DNA of 55,418 nucleotides from Alphaproteobacteria bacterium (GCA_013215815.1 JABSQP010000015.1:1-55418); one strand, 5' to 3'; counted from the first letter of the stretch, positions 35,091 through 43,790 are shown. Notes: generated from the sequence alone by a model not told the origin. Numbers and translations are program-made.

Positions 35091-36101
35091 TTATGTTTTG
35101 TAATAAGATGAATACCAATCAGCAAACTTTGTAATCCCTTCTTCAAGGGAGATCGTAGGGTCAAATCCCACGGCATCGTTAATGGCATCAATATTGGCAT
35201 AAGTTTCATAAACGTCACCCGGTTGCATAGGCAGCATGTTGATCTCTGCTTTCTTACCCAATGCTTTTTCCAAAGTACCAATCATATCCATGAGATTCTC
35301 AGGGTTATTGTGCCCAATATTATACAAACGATACGGTGCATTGCTAATTGCAGGATCAGGCGACGCACCATTCCATCCACTACTTGACGTTGCAGTATGG
35401 CCAATAAGACGCTCCACCCCGTCGATAATGTCATCGATGTAGGTAAAATCGCGTTTCATATCACCGTTATTGTAAACGTCAATTGGCTCACCGTTCATAA
35501 TTTTTTTCGTGAATTTAAAGTACGCCATGTCCGGACGTCCCCACGGGCCATACACGGTAAAGAAACGAAGACCTGTACATGGCAATCCATATAGATGCGC
35601 ATATGAATGCGCCATTAGCTCATTACTTTTCTTTGTCGCCGCATAAAGACTAATCGGATGGTCAACATTATCACTGACATCAAAAGGAACTTTTGTATTG
35701 GCACCATAAACCGATGATGATGATGCAAAGACCAAATGCTTTACAGCATGCTGGCGACAACCTTCTAAGATATTGAGAAAACCTACAATATTGCTGGATG
35801 TGTAAGCGCGCGGATTATCAAGAGAGTAGCGCACACCTGCTTGCGCCGCTAAATTCACAACAGCGTCCGGCTTAAAATCAGAGAACGCGTCCTCAATCGC
35901 GCTTTCATCTTCTAAACTAGCGTTAATGAATTTAAAGCTATTATGTTTCTGAAGCTCTGTAAGGCGCGCCTCTTTCAACGACACATCATAATAATCATTC
36001 ATATTATCGATGCCGAGCACTTCAACACCTTTGGAACATAAGCGCTGTACAAGGTGAAATCCTATGAACCCTGCCGCTCCAGTTACCAATATCTTCTGCA
36101 T
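35091..36101 (-). CDS. NAD-dependent nucleotide-sugar epimerase, UDP-glucuronate 4-epimerase type
   Basis: A 336-residue extended short-chain dehydrogenase with GAAGFIGFHL (NAD binding), ASSSSVYG, the Tyr-x-x-x-Lys active pair in SLYAATKKSN, and the VYGPWGRPDMAYFKF motif that is characteristic of UDP-glucuronate 4-epimerases (CapI/LspL family). It should interconvert UDP-glucuronate and UDP-galacturonate for surface polysaccharide. It is the first gene of a minus-strand run of epimerase, paralogue 3, paralogue 2, paralogue 1 with gaps of 3, -4 and 32 bases. The sugar-acid context agrees with a lactone- or sugar-oxidase role for its neighbours. It is divergent from rnr. Confidence 0.9.
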   Translation of the reverse strand: MQKILVTGAAGFIGFHLVQRLCSKGVEVLGIDNMNDYYDVSLKEARLTELQKHNSFKFINASLEDESAIEDAFSDFKPDAVVNLAAQAGVRYSLDNPRAYTSSNIVGFLNILEGCRQHAVKHLVFASSSSVYGANTKVPFDVSDNVDHPISLYAATKKSNELMAHSYAHLYGLPCTGLRFFTVYGPWGRPDMAYFKFTKKIMNGEPIDVYNNGDMKRDFTYIDDIIDGVERLIGHTATSSSGWNGASPDPAISNAPYRLYNIGHNNPENLMDMIGTLEKALGKKAEINMLPMQPGDVYETYANIDAINDAVGFDPTISLEEGITKFADWYSSYYKT

Positions 36102-36127
36102 AACGCCTATAATTCCTTATCTATTCG

Positions 36128-36155
36128 TTGCGTCCACCTTATCGCGCTTTACAAT
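36128..36155 (+). promoter_or_regulatory. Weak candidate promoter of rnr
   Basis: TTGCGT, a 16-base spacer and TACAAT (five of six matches to the -10) lie 28 bases before the rnr start, in the divergent gap to the epimerase gene. The -35 match is poor. Prediction by eye only. Confidence 0.3.
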
Positions 36156-36182
36156 TGTATTAAAGAGAGATTATAAGCGCGC

Positions 36183-38471
36183 ATGGCCTTTCCCCATATT
36201 AAAGAGATTTTAGAACACATCAGCGTCGCATCGGAACCTGTTTCGAAACGTGAAATTGCCCGTATTTTCGGTATTAAAGGCGATGATCGCCGCAAATTAA
36301 AGGCTAAACTCCGCGAATTGGAGGAAGAAGGCAAGATCGTCAAAGGCTTGAAAGGCGCTTATAGCGTACCAAACGCTCTACCTTCTGTCGGTATTATCCA
36401 AATAACGCACATTGATATTGATGGCGATGTATTCGCTGTTCCGCTTGAATGGGATGAAGAAGTTCAGGGAGAGAAACCACGCGTAGAGCTACTCTCCAAC
36501 GCGCCTGTTAAAGAAGGTGATCGCGTCCTCGCCAAGCTAAAGAAATATAACGACAAGCTGTATGAAGCCACATTGATTCGCCGCTTGGATAAGCAGCGCG
36601 CGACCGTCATGGGGCAAGTGAAGAAAACAAGAAATGGCTATATTCTTCAACCCGTCGATAAAAAGGCGAAGTACGATTTTGATATCACGCAAGGCGATTT
36701 GGGTGATGCCAAAGAAGGTGATTTAGCCATTGGTGAGGTTATTTCGGCCAGAGGGCTTCGCCGTAAGAGAGTAAAAATCGAAGACGTTCTTGGTCACCGC
36801 GATGATGTGAACGCGATTAGCCTTATAGCCCTGCACGAAGCAGGCATGCACGAGAAGTTCCTCGATAAGGTGATTGAAGAAACTGTTGATCTCAAAGTAC
36901 CGCCACTTAAAAACAAAAAATTCGAACGCGAAGACCTACGTGATATTCCTCTCGTCACCATCGACGGATCAGATGCACGTGATTTTGATGACGCGGTCTT
37001 TGCTGAACGTACCGACAAAGGATTTCATTTAATCGTAGCAATTGCCGATGTTGCACACTATGTCCGTGCAGGGTCAAATCTAGATAAAGAAGCATATCGC
37101 CGCGGAAACTCAACATACTTCCCAGATCGCGTCGTTCCGATGCTTCCTGAAGCGCTATCGAACGATCTTTGTTCACTACGTCCGAACGAGGATCGCGCTT
37201 GTATGGGCTTCCATCTTTGGATCAATGAACACGGAGAACTAACTAAACATAAAGTATTCCGCGGTCTCATGCGCTCTCATGCACGACTCATTTATGAACA
37301 AGTGCAAGCCGCCAAAGACGGAGTCACGGATGACCTCACTGCGCCTCTAATGACAGATGTCATTGAGCCATTATATGAAGCTTACACGGTTCTTGATAAA
37401 GCGCGTCAAAAACGCGGTGCACTCGATTTGGATCTGCCTGAACGCCAAATTATCATTGATGATAAAGGTAAAATGACAGGCGTTAGAACGCGTGATCGCC
37501 TTGATGCACATAAGCTCATTGAAGAGTTCATGATTCTTGCTAACGTTGCGGCGGCGCAGGCCCTTGAAGCCAAACACGCACCATGTGTCTACCGTGTTCA
37601 TGATCGTCCATCGACAGAAAAACTAGATAGCGCCCGTGAATTTCTTGATAGCTTTGGCCTGACACTACCAAGTGGCATTGCAAAACCGGCGCAAATTAAT
37701 CACCTCCTTAAAAAAGCCGCTGAATCTGATTATTCCAGCTTGATCTCAACTGTTATTTTACGCACACAATCGCAGGCGATTTATTCGCCGGAGAACGTCG
37801 GTCACTTCGGTCTTGCGCTTAATAAATATGGGCACTTCACCTCTCCTATTCGCCGTTATGCCGACCTACTCATACACCGCTCCCTCATACGGGCGTATAA
37901 ACTTGGCGAAGGCGGGTTAAGCGATGAAGAAACTGTCACATTAGAAGAAAAAGCCGATCATATCTCAACGACAGAGCGCACATCAGCAGATGCCGAGCGC
38001 TCCGCCGTTGATCGATTCACTGCCGCCTGGATGAGTGAGCATATAGGCACAGAATTTAGCGGTAAAATTAACAGTGTGACCCGCTTTGGGCTTTTTGTGA
38101 CTCTCGATGAAAACGGCGCAGATGGCCTTATTCCGATGCGCTCACTACCAGATGACTTCTACATTCATGACGAGCAACAACACGCCCTCATCGGCCGACG
38201 ACATCGTCGCATTTATCGTCTCGGCGCGCCAATTCAAGTGCGGGTCAAAGAAGCTGATGGTATTACTGGCTCTTCCGTCTTTGAAGTGGCAAATGATAAA
38301 AGCGCCGATATTAAAGGTGTGTCTTTTAAGAAAACAAAACACTCAAACGGGAAAAAGCAAAGAAGTTCTTCTAAGAAAAACTTCCGTTCTCAAAAAAAGG
38401 GAAATAAAACGCCCGGTAAAGTTAACCCTAGGCGCGGAAAGAAACCTAAAGCTAAACACAAAAAGCGTTAA
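36183..38471 (+). CDS. rnr: Ribonuclease R
   Basis: RNase R is a 3'-to-5' exoribonuclease that degrades structured RNA. The 762-residue protein has an N-terminal winged-helix region (KREIARIFGIKGDDRRKLKA), cold-shock-like domains (residues about 70-170), the RNB catalytic block (VTIDGSDARDFDDAVFAE, four Asp in the active site), the ASPIRRYADLLIHR-like motif (here TSPIRRYADLLIH), and a C-terminal S1 domain (GKINSVTRFGLFVTL). The final 50 residues are very basic (KKTKHSNGKKQRSSSKKN). It ends in a four-base overlap with the convergent PIN-like gene. Confidence 0.96.
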   Translation: MAFPHIKEILEHISVASEPVSKREIARIFGIKGDDRRKLKAKLRELEEEGKIVKGLKGAYSVPNALPSVGIIQITHIDIDGDVFAVPLEWDEEVQGEKPRVELLSNAPVKEGDRVLAKLKKYNDKLYEATLIRRLDKQRATVMGQVKKTRNGYILQPVDKKAKYDFDITQGDLGDAKEGDLAIGEVISARGLRRKRVKIEDVLGHRDDVNAISLIALHEAGMHEKFLDKVIEETVDLKVPPLKNKKFEREDLRDIPLVTIDGSDARDFDDAVFAERTDKGFHLIVAIADVAHYVRAGSNLDKEAYRRGNSTYFPDRVVPMLPEALSNDLCSLRPNEDRACMGFHLWINEHGELTKHKVFRGLMRSHARLIYEQVQAAKDGVTDDLTAPLMTDVIEPLYEAYTVLDKARQKRGALDLDLPERQIIIDDKGKMTGVRTRDRLDAHKLIEEFMILANVAAAQALEAKHAPCVYRVHDRPSTEKLDSAREFLDSFGLTLPSGIAKPAQINHLLKKAAESDYSSLISTVILRTQSQAIYSPENVGHFGLALNKYGHFTSPIRRYADLLIHRSLIRAYKLGEGGLSDEETVTLEEKADHISTTERTSADAERSAVDRFTAAWMSEHIGTEFSGKINSVTRFGLFVTLDENGADGLIPMRSLPDDFYIHDEQQHALIGRRHRRIYRLGAPIQVRVKEADGITGSSVFEVANDKSADIKGVSFKKTKHSNGKKQRSSSKKNFRSQKKGNKTPGKVNPRRGKKPKAKHKKR

Positions 38472-39403
38472 ACAGAAGGTGTTGTTGTAAAGGGTTGGGA
38501 ATCACCATTCAGATAATTCAAGCACTTGTTACGAATTTTCCGACGTTGTTTTCTAGATAACGGACGACCATTTGATTTAGCTGCATTATCAAGCCACTTA
38601 TCGACAAGCCATCTCTCAGGAGACACTTCTTCTTTTTTCTTTAAAAATAGATCTTTATCTGAAGGTTTCTTCGCTTCATGAAAGATATCCTGATATGTCG
38701 GTCCATAAACCACACCTTTAGGCGTCAAAATAATAAGAGGGGATATCCGTTGCCTAATCGCCTCTTCCAATTCCGATGTGTATTTTCGAATACGCTGACG
38801 AACGTTGTCCCAATCTTTACGCCCTTCTATTCTTATCACAACAGGTGAATGGAAACGCACATCCTCTTGGTAACCATTTCCTTTCCTTTCGGCATGTCGT
38901 GCCTGAATTGCTCGAGCAAACGCCAAATCCGTCAAATCTTCGATTTCACCACGGCCATTGACTAAATCAGCTCCCTTATTACGGGCCCGATCCATTGTAA
39001 AAATGGCATCAAACTCTGCTTTAACAAGATGCCTATCTACTTCAGGGTCTTTTGTACCATTCATACCTTCAAAAGAAATATGCGTCGCCCAACCTAAATA
39101 TCGCGATACGTAGTATGTAATTGCCGGAGAAACACATTCATCGACAAGAAAGCGTAATTGTTTTTCTTGCGGGCGATACGCTCCTATTATCTGCTTTTTA
39201 CTAACTCTTTGAACTCTATCGATAAATTCAGGATTAGCCGCAATAAAAGCACCACGTACATATGAAATCGATTTTCTACTTAAATTGAAACGAACTTTCA
39301 GGTCACGCGCCGTATCACCATTAGCTAGCGCGCAAAACAGAATAGACAGACTAATGGCTTGTCCATCCTTATCTACCAGGCTTTTTCTATCGCCTTTATA
39401 CAT
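38468..39403 (-). CDS. HTH domain fused to a DUF5615/Mut7-C-like PIN domain
   Basis: A 311-residue protein. Residues about 15-60 have a helix-turn-helix look (ALANGDTARDLKVRFNLSRKS), and residues about 85-170 match the DUF5615 pattern: LRFLVDECVSPAITYYVSRY, then DPEVDRHLVKAEFDAIFTMDRA. The first Asp-Glu and the later Asp of TMDRA are the acidic residues expected in PIN-like nucleases. The C-terminal third is basic and ends in a helical stretch (LSRKQRRKIRNKCLNYLNG). I do not know this combination. No antitoxin-like partner is adjacent. It is convergent to rnr and divergent to rpmG, with a 150-base gap. A role in RNA cleavage is inferred only from the fold. Confidence 0.72.
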   Translation of the reverse strand: MYKGDRKSLVDKDGQAISLSILFCALANGDTARDLKVRFNLSRKSISYVRGAFIAANPEFIDRVQRVSKKQIIGAYRPQEKQLRFLVDECVSPAITYYVSRYLGWATHISFEGMNGTKDPEVDRHLVKAEFDAIFTMDRARNKGADLVNGRGEIEDLTDLAFARAIQARHAERKGNGYQEDVRFHSPVVIRIEGRKDWDNVRQRIRKYTSELEEAIRQRISPLIILTPKGVVYGPTYQDIFHEAKKPSDKDLFLKKKEEVSPERWLVDKWLDNAAKSNGRPLSRKQRRKIRNKCLNYLNGDSQPFTTTPSV

Positions 39404-39493
39404 TATCCCTCAGAGTTACCCTTAGATATACGCAGAAACACAAGGATATTTTCATAAAAATCAGGTTTTATCAATTGTTATAAAATTGATTTC

Positions 39494-39521
39494 TTGACAA
39501 TACGCTCAAAATCCTTATTTT
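39494..39521 (+). promoter_or_regulatory. Promoter of rpmG
   Basis: A perfect -35 TTGACA at 39494-39499, a 16-base spacer and TATTTT (four of six) as -10. It is located 35 bases before the rpmG start and upstream of a GAGGATT ribosome-binding region. A strong promoter fits a ribosomal protein gene. Confidence 0.6.
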
Positions 39522-39556
39522 CGGCGCAGAATTTTATATTTATGAGGATTTAAGCA

Positions 39557-39766
39557 ATGGCTAAAGGTGCAGTAGCAGTTAAAGTGCGTATGGAAAGTTC
39601 TGCAGGAACAGGGTATCGCTACTACAAGAAGAAGAACCCAAAGACGCAAACTGAGAAACTAAAAATGATGAAATACGACCCATGGGCCGTAAACGAAAAA
39701 ACTGGTAAAAAAGGCGCGCACGTTCTTTTCGAAGAGAAGAAGATGCCACCTTCAAAGAAAAACTAG
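39557..39766 (+). CDS. rpmG: 50S ribosomal protein L33, elongated
   Basis: A 69-residue protein with the L33 core [34 protein letters not shown]. It belongs to the zinc-free class (no CXXC). Normal L33 has about 55 residues; here an insertion after the KYDP motif and an extra C-terminal stretch ([19 protein letters not shown]) make it longer. The GAGGATT before the start is a good ribosome-binding region. A terminator follows at 39789-39815. Single-gene transcript, as in relatives. Confidence 0.93.
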   Translation: MAKGAVAVKVRMESSAGTGYRYYKKKNPKTQTEKLKMMKYDPWAVNEKTGKKGAHVLFEEKKMPPSKKN

Positions 39767-39788
39767 TTTTTCTGACGAATTTAAAAAT

Positions 39789-39815
39789 AAAGGCGCTTAT
39801 TCAGCGCCTTTTTTA
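39789..39815 (+). terminator. Terminator of rpmG
   Basis: AAGGCGCT (39790-39797) pairs with AGCGCCTT (39803-39810), followed by a T run. The complementary run upstream of the stem on the other strand also contains A-rich sequence, so it can serve the convergent pleD gene, which stops at 39827. Confidence 0.88.
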
Positions 39816-39826
39816 TTGCTTGCACG

Positions 39827-41260
39827 TTAATCTTCAATGAACATCCGCGGTTGCGGTTTGTATTTATCGGGGTCCAATCGACCATAATCTTCAAAATAAC
39901 AGACATTCCGTCCATTTTCTTTTGCTTCATAAAGAGCATCATCGGCACTCTTTAACAAATCTTCGATCGAAGCTTCAGAATCTGCCGCTATTAAAGTTCC
40001 ACCGACGGAAACTGTCACATTAATTTGACCATCTGGCGCTGAACATTTTATGGGCTCGTTGGCAAAAGCAGATCTTAAACGTTCCGCGACAATATGTGCC
40101 ATTCGCTCATTCACGTCAGGCAAAATAGCGACGAACTCTTCACCACCGAAACGGGCTACAAGATCAAAACTTCTCAACTTCTCTTGTACACGGTCAGCAA
40201 ATTCTTTGAGGACTTCATCTCCTACACCATGCCCGTATGTATCGTTCACAGCTTTAAAGTGATCAATATCCATGATGAGAAGCGACATCTCTTTATTATT
40301 ACGCTTGGCTTGCTGCATCATCTTCTGCAGGTGAACCTCAAAATAGCGACGGTTATAAAGCCCTGTTAAAGGATCAGTTAATGCCATAGACAGGCTCACT
40401 TCATATGATGAGCGTAAACGATCCTGAAAACGCTTACGACGCACCTGCGTGCGAACTCGCGCCAATAGCTCGTTACTATCAATAGGCCTCAGGATATAAT
40501 CATGTGTTCCAATCTCAAGCCCATGAGCAATGCGTGACATATCACCATCCTCCGCAACCATGAGAATTGGGATAGAACGTGTCCTTTCGCTTGAACGTAG
40601 ATGAGAACATAATCTCAAGCCATCTTCCGATTCTAAGTTCAAACTAACGACAAGAAGGTCATACTCATCCTGCGTGACTTTCTCCATAGCTTCAGCGCCA
40701 CTGTCAACGATGACAACGTCGTCATTATCCTGGGCAAGAGTTGATATAATTTTATCGTGTTCAAACTCCATGTCTTCAACAACGAGGACCTTGGCGTTTT
40801 CGACAGGTTCGTTCATCGCATTTGGCGTTTCATCACTTACACCAAGCTGATTAGCTGTGTTTTCGCGTGCGCGCCACTCATCAACTGTCATCTTCAAACG
40901 AACAAGTGAGCGTACACGTGCCATGAGCGCTGTATCATTTAATGGTTTACTGAGGAAATCATCTGCCCCCGCTTCAAGACCACGCACACGGTCAGAAGCA
41001 TCAGTCAACGCTGTCACCATAACAACTGGAATATGCGCATAATCCGGATCAGATTTGATCACTTTACAAACTTCAAAACCATCCATTCCCGGCATCATCA
41101 CATCAAGAAGAATGATATCAGGACTATCTGATTTTACACACTCTAAGGCCTCTGGACCGCTGGTCGCAGTTAAAACGTCATAATATTCACTCGCAAGCTT
41201 TGCTTCCAAAAGCTTCACATTCGGTAAAATATCATCAACAACTAGAACTCGGGCAGACAT
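39827..41260 (-). CDS. pleD: PleD-type diguanylate cyclase response regulator (REC-REC-GGDEF)
   Basis: A 477-residue protein that makes cyclic di-GMP upon phosphorylation. The first receiver (ARVLVVDDILPNV, phosphoacceptor in IILLDVMMPGMDG) is standard; the second receiver (AKVLVVEDMEFEHDK) has a Ser/Asn-like change at the phosphoacceptor region (LLVVSLNLESEDG), as in adapter receivers. The GGDEF domain has DPLTGLYNRRYFEV, and the catalytic RFGGEEF. The RSFD tetrad five residues before GGEEF is the RxxD inhibitory site for product feedback. It lies 22 bases downstream of divK with the same direction, an arrangement seen in Caulobacter and relatives. Confidence 0.95.
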   Translation of the reverse strand: MSARVLVVDDILPNVKLLEAKLASEYYDVLTATSGPEALECVKSDSPDIILLDVMMPGMDGFEVCKVIKSDPDYAHIPVVMVTALTDASDRVRGLEAGADDFLSKPLNDTALMARVRSLVRLKMTVDEWRARENTANQLGVSDETPNAMNEPVENAKVLVVEDMEFEHDKIISTLAQDNDDVVIVDSGAEAMEKVTQDEYDLLVVSLNLESEDGLRLCSHLRSSERTRSIPILMVAEDGDMSRIAHGLEIGTHDYILRPIDSNELLARVRTQVRRKRFQDRLRSSYEVSLSMALTDPLTGLYNRRYFEVHLQKMMQQAKRNNKEMSLLIMDIDHFKAVNDTYGHGVGDEVLKEFADRVQEKLRSFDLVARFGGEEFVAILPDVNERMAHIVAERLRSAFANEPIKCSAPDGQINVTVSVGGTLIAADSEASIEDLLKSADDALYEAKENGRNVCYFEDYGRLDPDKYKPQPRMFIED

Positions 41261-41282
41261 TCTCTCTCCACTTTTTTTATTA

Positions 41283-41654
41283 TTATTTCTTTTCTAGATA
41301 CTTATTTATTGTTTCCAAAAAACTGACGACAGAAATTGGCTTAGAAATATAATCTTCACATCCCCCTTGCCTTATTTTTTCTTCGTCCCCCTTCATAGCA
41401 AAAGCAGTAATCGCAATAACGGGTATATCCGATAGCTCATCATCAGCTTTTAGCTGTTTTGTTACATCCAAACCTGAGATTTCAGGAAGTTGGATATCCA
41501 TTAAAATGAGATCGGGTTTTTTTTCCCGTGCGATATCAAGAACCTTAAGACCATCACGCGTCTCAACTGTATCAATCTTTTGCGCTTCCAAAAGATCACG
41601 GAAGAGCTTCATATTAAGCTCATTATCTTCAACAATTAGTACGGTTTTGCTCAT
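41283..41654 (-). CDS. divK: DivK cell-cycle response regulator
   Basis: A 123-residue single receiver domain; the phosphoacceptor is Asp53 ([10 protein letters not shown]), the same number as in Caulobacter DivK. The acidic pocket is at VEDNELN and the Lys at YISKPIS. The start at 41654 was chosen because AAGGGGC lies just upstream; a longer frame would add 11 residues. In alphaproteobacteria DivK controls the CckA relay via DivL and the PleD pathway. It is co-oriented with pleD in an operon. Confidence 0.94.
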   Translation of the reverse strand: MSKTVLIVEDNELNMKLFRDLLEAQKIDTVETRDGLKVLDIAREKKPDLILMDIQLPEISGLDVTKQLKADDELSDIPVIAITAFAMKGDEEKIRQGGCEDYISKPISVVSFLETINKYLEKK

Positions 41655-41719
41655 GCCCCTTAAATTTCTCGTCTTTTGCCCCGACACCTCAGAATATCAA
41701 GAATATTCCTTATAAAGTA

Positions 41720-42634
41720 TTAATTTTTTTGATCTTTTTGGCCTTGCTCGACCTGACTACAGCCCACAAAATCAAGCTTTTCTAGTGCCACAAGCTTTTG
41801 CGTGACAGAAAAATCATCATACTCGATCAACATGTCTGAAATGACGCCATTTTCGTGAAAAACAAGGCTCATTTCATAATCAGCTGCTTCTTCTTGGTTC
41901 TGCATAGGAAATACCGCCATACGCGCCTTCCAAGCCGGTGTATTAATAAGCCCCATGTCTAACGCTTCATTCGCTTCAACAATGCTCATAGCATTCACAG
42001 ACTTACCAATGAGTGCATTAATTTCGACAGGGCCATCCTTATCACTTCCGTCGAAAACGGCGCTATTAAAGATCTTCTTCCCCTTATTGGCATGATCAAT
42101 CATATGTAGCGTATGCGTCATCGGAAACATCGATTTGTTAGATAAGTTAAAAGTAAGCCCATCCGGCATGCTAAAGAGTGCCTGTGGCTCTGTAGAAGCT
42201 AAATCCGCTTGTCCGCGCAGTTCTTCATAGAGATCCCCATTACGACGGCGACGCGCAGAATAGCTGAAGTTTTTACCATCATATGTCTCATAGGTTGAGA
42301 AATCTGATGTAATACGCATTGCCGGACTATCGGCGTATTCATAGAAGAGATTAAAACGGTGATCCGTAATCCAAGCGCCACAAGCTGGTTTCCACTCATA
42401 GAACATTTTACCGCTAATATTGACAATTTGCGATCCACTGCGCGTCGCCACAAGATTAATGTCATATAAGGCCTTATGCGGAACAAGGCCTGAACGTGCC
42501 TTGGCTAAGTCATTAAGATCCTCAGGGCCGCTAGCAATCGCCACTTGCGCGCCCAAAGAACACGCTGCGACCACCAAAACAGTCAAAATGCTACGAAACC
42601 CCATTAAATATACCGTTTTTAATCGATTCATCAT
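41720..42634 (-). CDS. EipB-like (DUF1849) periplasmic envelope integrity protein
   Basis: A 304-residue secreted protein with a signal peptide (ILTVLVVAACSLGAQVAIAS). The mature part has the DUF1849 pattern of LVPHKALYDINLVATRSGSQIVNISGKMFYEW, then a cysteine in PACGAWITDH and a second one at the very C terminus (DFVGCSQVEQG), matching the disulfide of Brucella EipB, plus MFPMTHTLHMIDHANKG and FDGSDKDGPVE. EipB is a beta-spiral protein in the periplasm that keeps the envelope intact. It is followed by a 32-base gap and divK, and its start is near a divergent GGDEF gene. Confidence 0.85.
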   Translation of the reverse strand: MMNRLKTVYLMGFRSILTVLVVAACSLGAQVAIASGPEDLNDLAKARSGLVPHKALYDINLVATRSGSQIVNISGKMFYEWKPACGAWITDHRFNLFYEYADSPAMRITSDFSTYETYDGKNFSYSARRRRNGDLYEELRGQADLASTEPQALFSMPDGLTFNLSNKSMFPMTHTLHMIDHANKGKKIFNSAVFDGSDKDGPVEINALIGKSVNAMSIVEANEALDMGLINTPAWKARMAVFPMQNQEEAADYEMSLVFHENGVISDMLIEYDDFSVTQKLVALEKLDFVGCSQVEQGQKDQKN

Positions 42635-42857
42635 TAACGCAACATCATACGGGAATTTGCCGCGCTCGAAAAGAGAAAGGGCAAAACTTGCCGTTAGGGC
42701 CTTTTTTGCATCCCATATTCACCTTTTCACATTGCAATATTAGCGCAAATGAAACCATAAGCTATTGATTTTAATCAATTTTTATTTTGGCATAAATCTC
42801 GCAACGATGGAATTAGGTTTTTATGGTCACGAACGATTAACAGGGAGCGTTCCCACG

Positions 42858-43538
42858 ATGCAAACAGGGCATTTTACAAATCAAGGTGCAGCCGCGCTCG
42901 ATCAAGCGATACTTCGCTCGATGAGAGCAGGCAATTCCTCCATGCATGCGATTTTAAAAGATGCGAAGGCCTTACTTGCGCGTCAGCAAGCCCGTATCGA
43001 TGAACTCTCTCGACTTGCCACCACGGATGAATTAACCGGCCTTTTAAATCGCCGTGGCTTCATCCAAGTGTTCGAACGCGAGCTTGATCGCATAGGCCGC
43101 GAAAAGCGAAGCGGCCTTAAGCGCCAGCAAGGCGGCGTGGTTGTCATGATCGATCTTGATAATTTCAAGACGATCAACGACATGTATGGCATAGAAGCAA
43201 GCGATGCAGCGCTCAAATTGGTGGCGAAGACATTAAAGATGGACATCCGCAAGATGGATGTTGCCGCGCGCCTTGAAGGCGATGAGTTTATTTCCCTTTT
43301 CATGGGTACGTCACGGGAGAAAGCCCTGCCACGTATTCAGCGTCTAATTAAAACGCTCAATAACCTCTCCTTCGTATGGGACGGGCACGAGATTGATATC
43401 CGCGCTTCCGTTGGTGTGAAAGAATACGCACCGGGCGATAAGATTGGACGCATTTTGTCTACTGCTCACGCAGCAGTGTATTCCGACAAACCCCGTATCA
43501 AGGATGATGTGTCTCCTGAAGGAGGTGCTCGTGCTTGA
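42858..43538 (+). CDS. GGDEF-domain protein with EGDEF active-site motif
   Basis: A 226-residue protein with an N-terminal helical region (ALDQAILRSMRAGNSSMH, ILKDAKALLARQQARIDELS) and a GGDEF domain: TTDELTGLLNRRGFIQVF, VVMIDLDNFKTINDMYG, then AARLEGDEFISLF in place of RxGGDEF. Two residues at the signature differ from consensus, so cyclase activity is uncertain; it may be a c-di-GMP receptor or a weak cyclase. There is no RxxD inhibitory site at the right distance. The ATG at 42858 was chosen because AGGGAG precedes it; alternative in-frame starts are 42807 and 42765. The protein has no sensor or membrane segment. Confidence 0.82.
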   Translation: MQTGHFTNQGAAALDQAILRSMRAGNSSMHAILKDAKALLARQQARIDELSRLATTDELTGLLNRRGFIQVFERELDRIGREKRSGLKRQQGGVVVMIDLDNFKTINDMYGIEASDAALKLVAKTLKMDIRKMDVAARLEGDEFISLFMGTSREKALPRIQRLIKTLNNLSFVWDGHEIDIRASVGVKEYAPGDKIGRILSTAHAAVYSDKPRIKDDVSPEGGARA

Positions 43539-43580
43539 TCGGGCTGTCGCAAGTAAAACGAAAGTGAAGAAAATAAGAAT

Positions 43581-43782
43581 TTATCAAATGGTTTTGACTT
43601 TTGATAAGGCGCAAGCAACGACGTGTCGTATCCGACACGAGGCGCGCCGCAACACAGTCAAAAGTTAAAAACAGACGATAAAAAGGAATTCGCCTGCCGC
43701 CCCTCCCTAACCGTGAACCCAAACTAGGCAGGCGATTAGAACCCGGTGCTCTCCCCTAAGAGCCCGGGTTCGCTTTTTTTTT
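43581..43782 (+). ncRNA. Candidate structured small RNA, no known family recognised
   Basis: The gap between the GGDEF gene and the hydrolase is nearly all structured. TTATCAAA (43581-43588) and TTTGATAA (43600-43607) form an 8-bp stem; TTTTGACT in its loop (43592-43599) pairs with AGTCAAAA (43656-43663); CGTGTCG and CGACACG (43622-43639) form a 7-bp hairpin; TCGCCTGCC (43690-43698) pairs with GGCAGGCGA (43727-43735), with CCCCTCCC in its 28-base loop; then a strong terminator. The CCTCC loop is complementary to Shine-Dalgarno sequences, as seen in several alphaproteobacterial sRNAs. It is not like tmRNA, SRP RNA, RNase P or 6S RNA as far as I can see. Start of transcription unknown. Confidence 0.5.
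43739..43782 (+). terminator. Strong terminator downstream of the GGDEF gene and candidate sRNA
   Basis: GAACCCGG-T-GCTCT (43739-43752) pairs with AGAGC-CCGGGTTC (43759-43771) with one T bulge, followed by GC and nine T. A very stable stem with a textbook T run. Confidence 0.92.
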
Positions 43783-43790
43783 GTAAAAGA

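Noticed and set aside
38468-39403. Classical toxin-antitoxin reading of the PIN-like gene
   Set aside because: No small partner gene overlaps or adjoins it; neighbours are rnr and rpmG. I kept only the PIN-like call.
43498-43722. A 74-codon minus-strand frame between the GGDEF gene and the hydrolase
   Set aside because: It overlaps the GGDEF 3' end and several perfect hairpins, which are better explained as an RNA structure.
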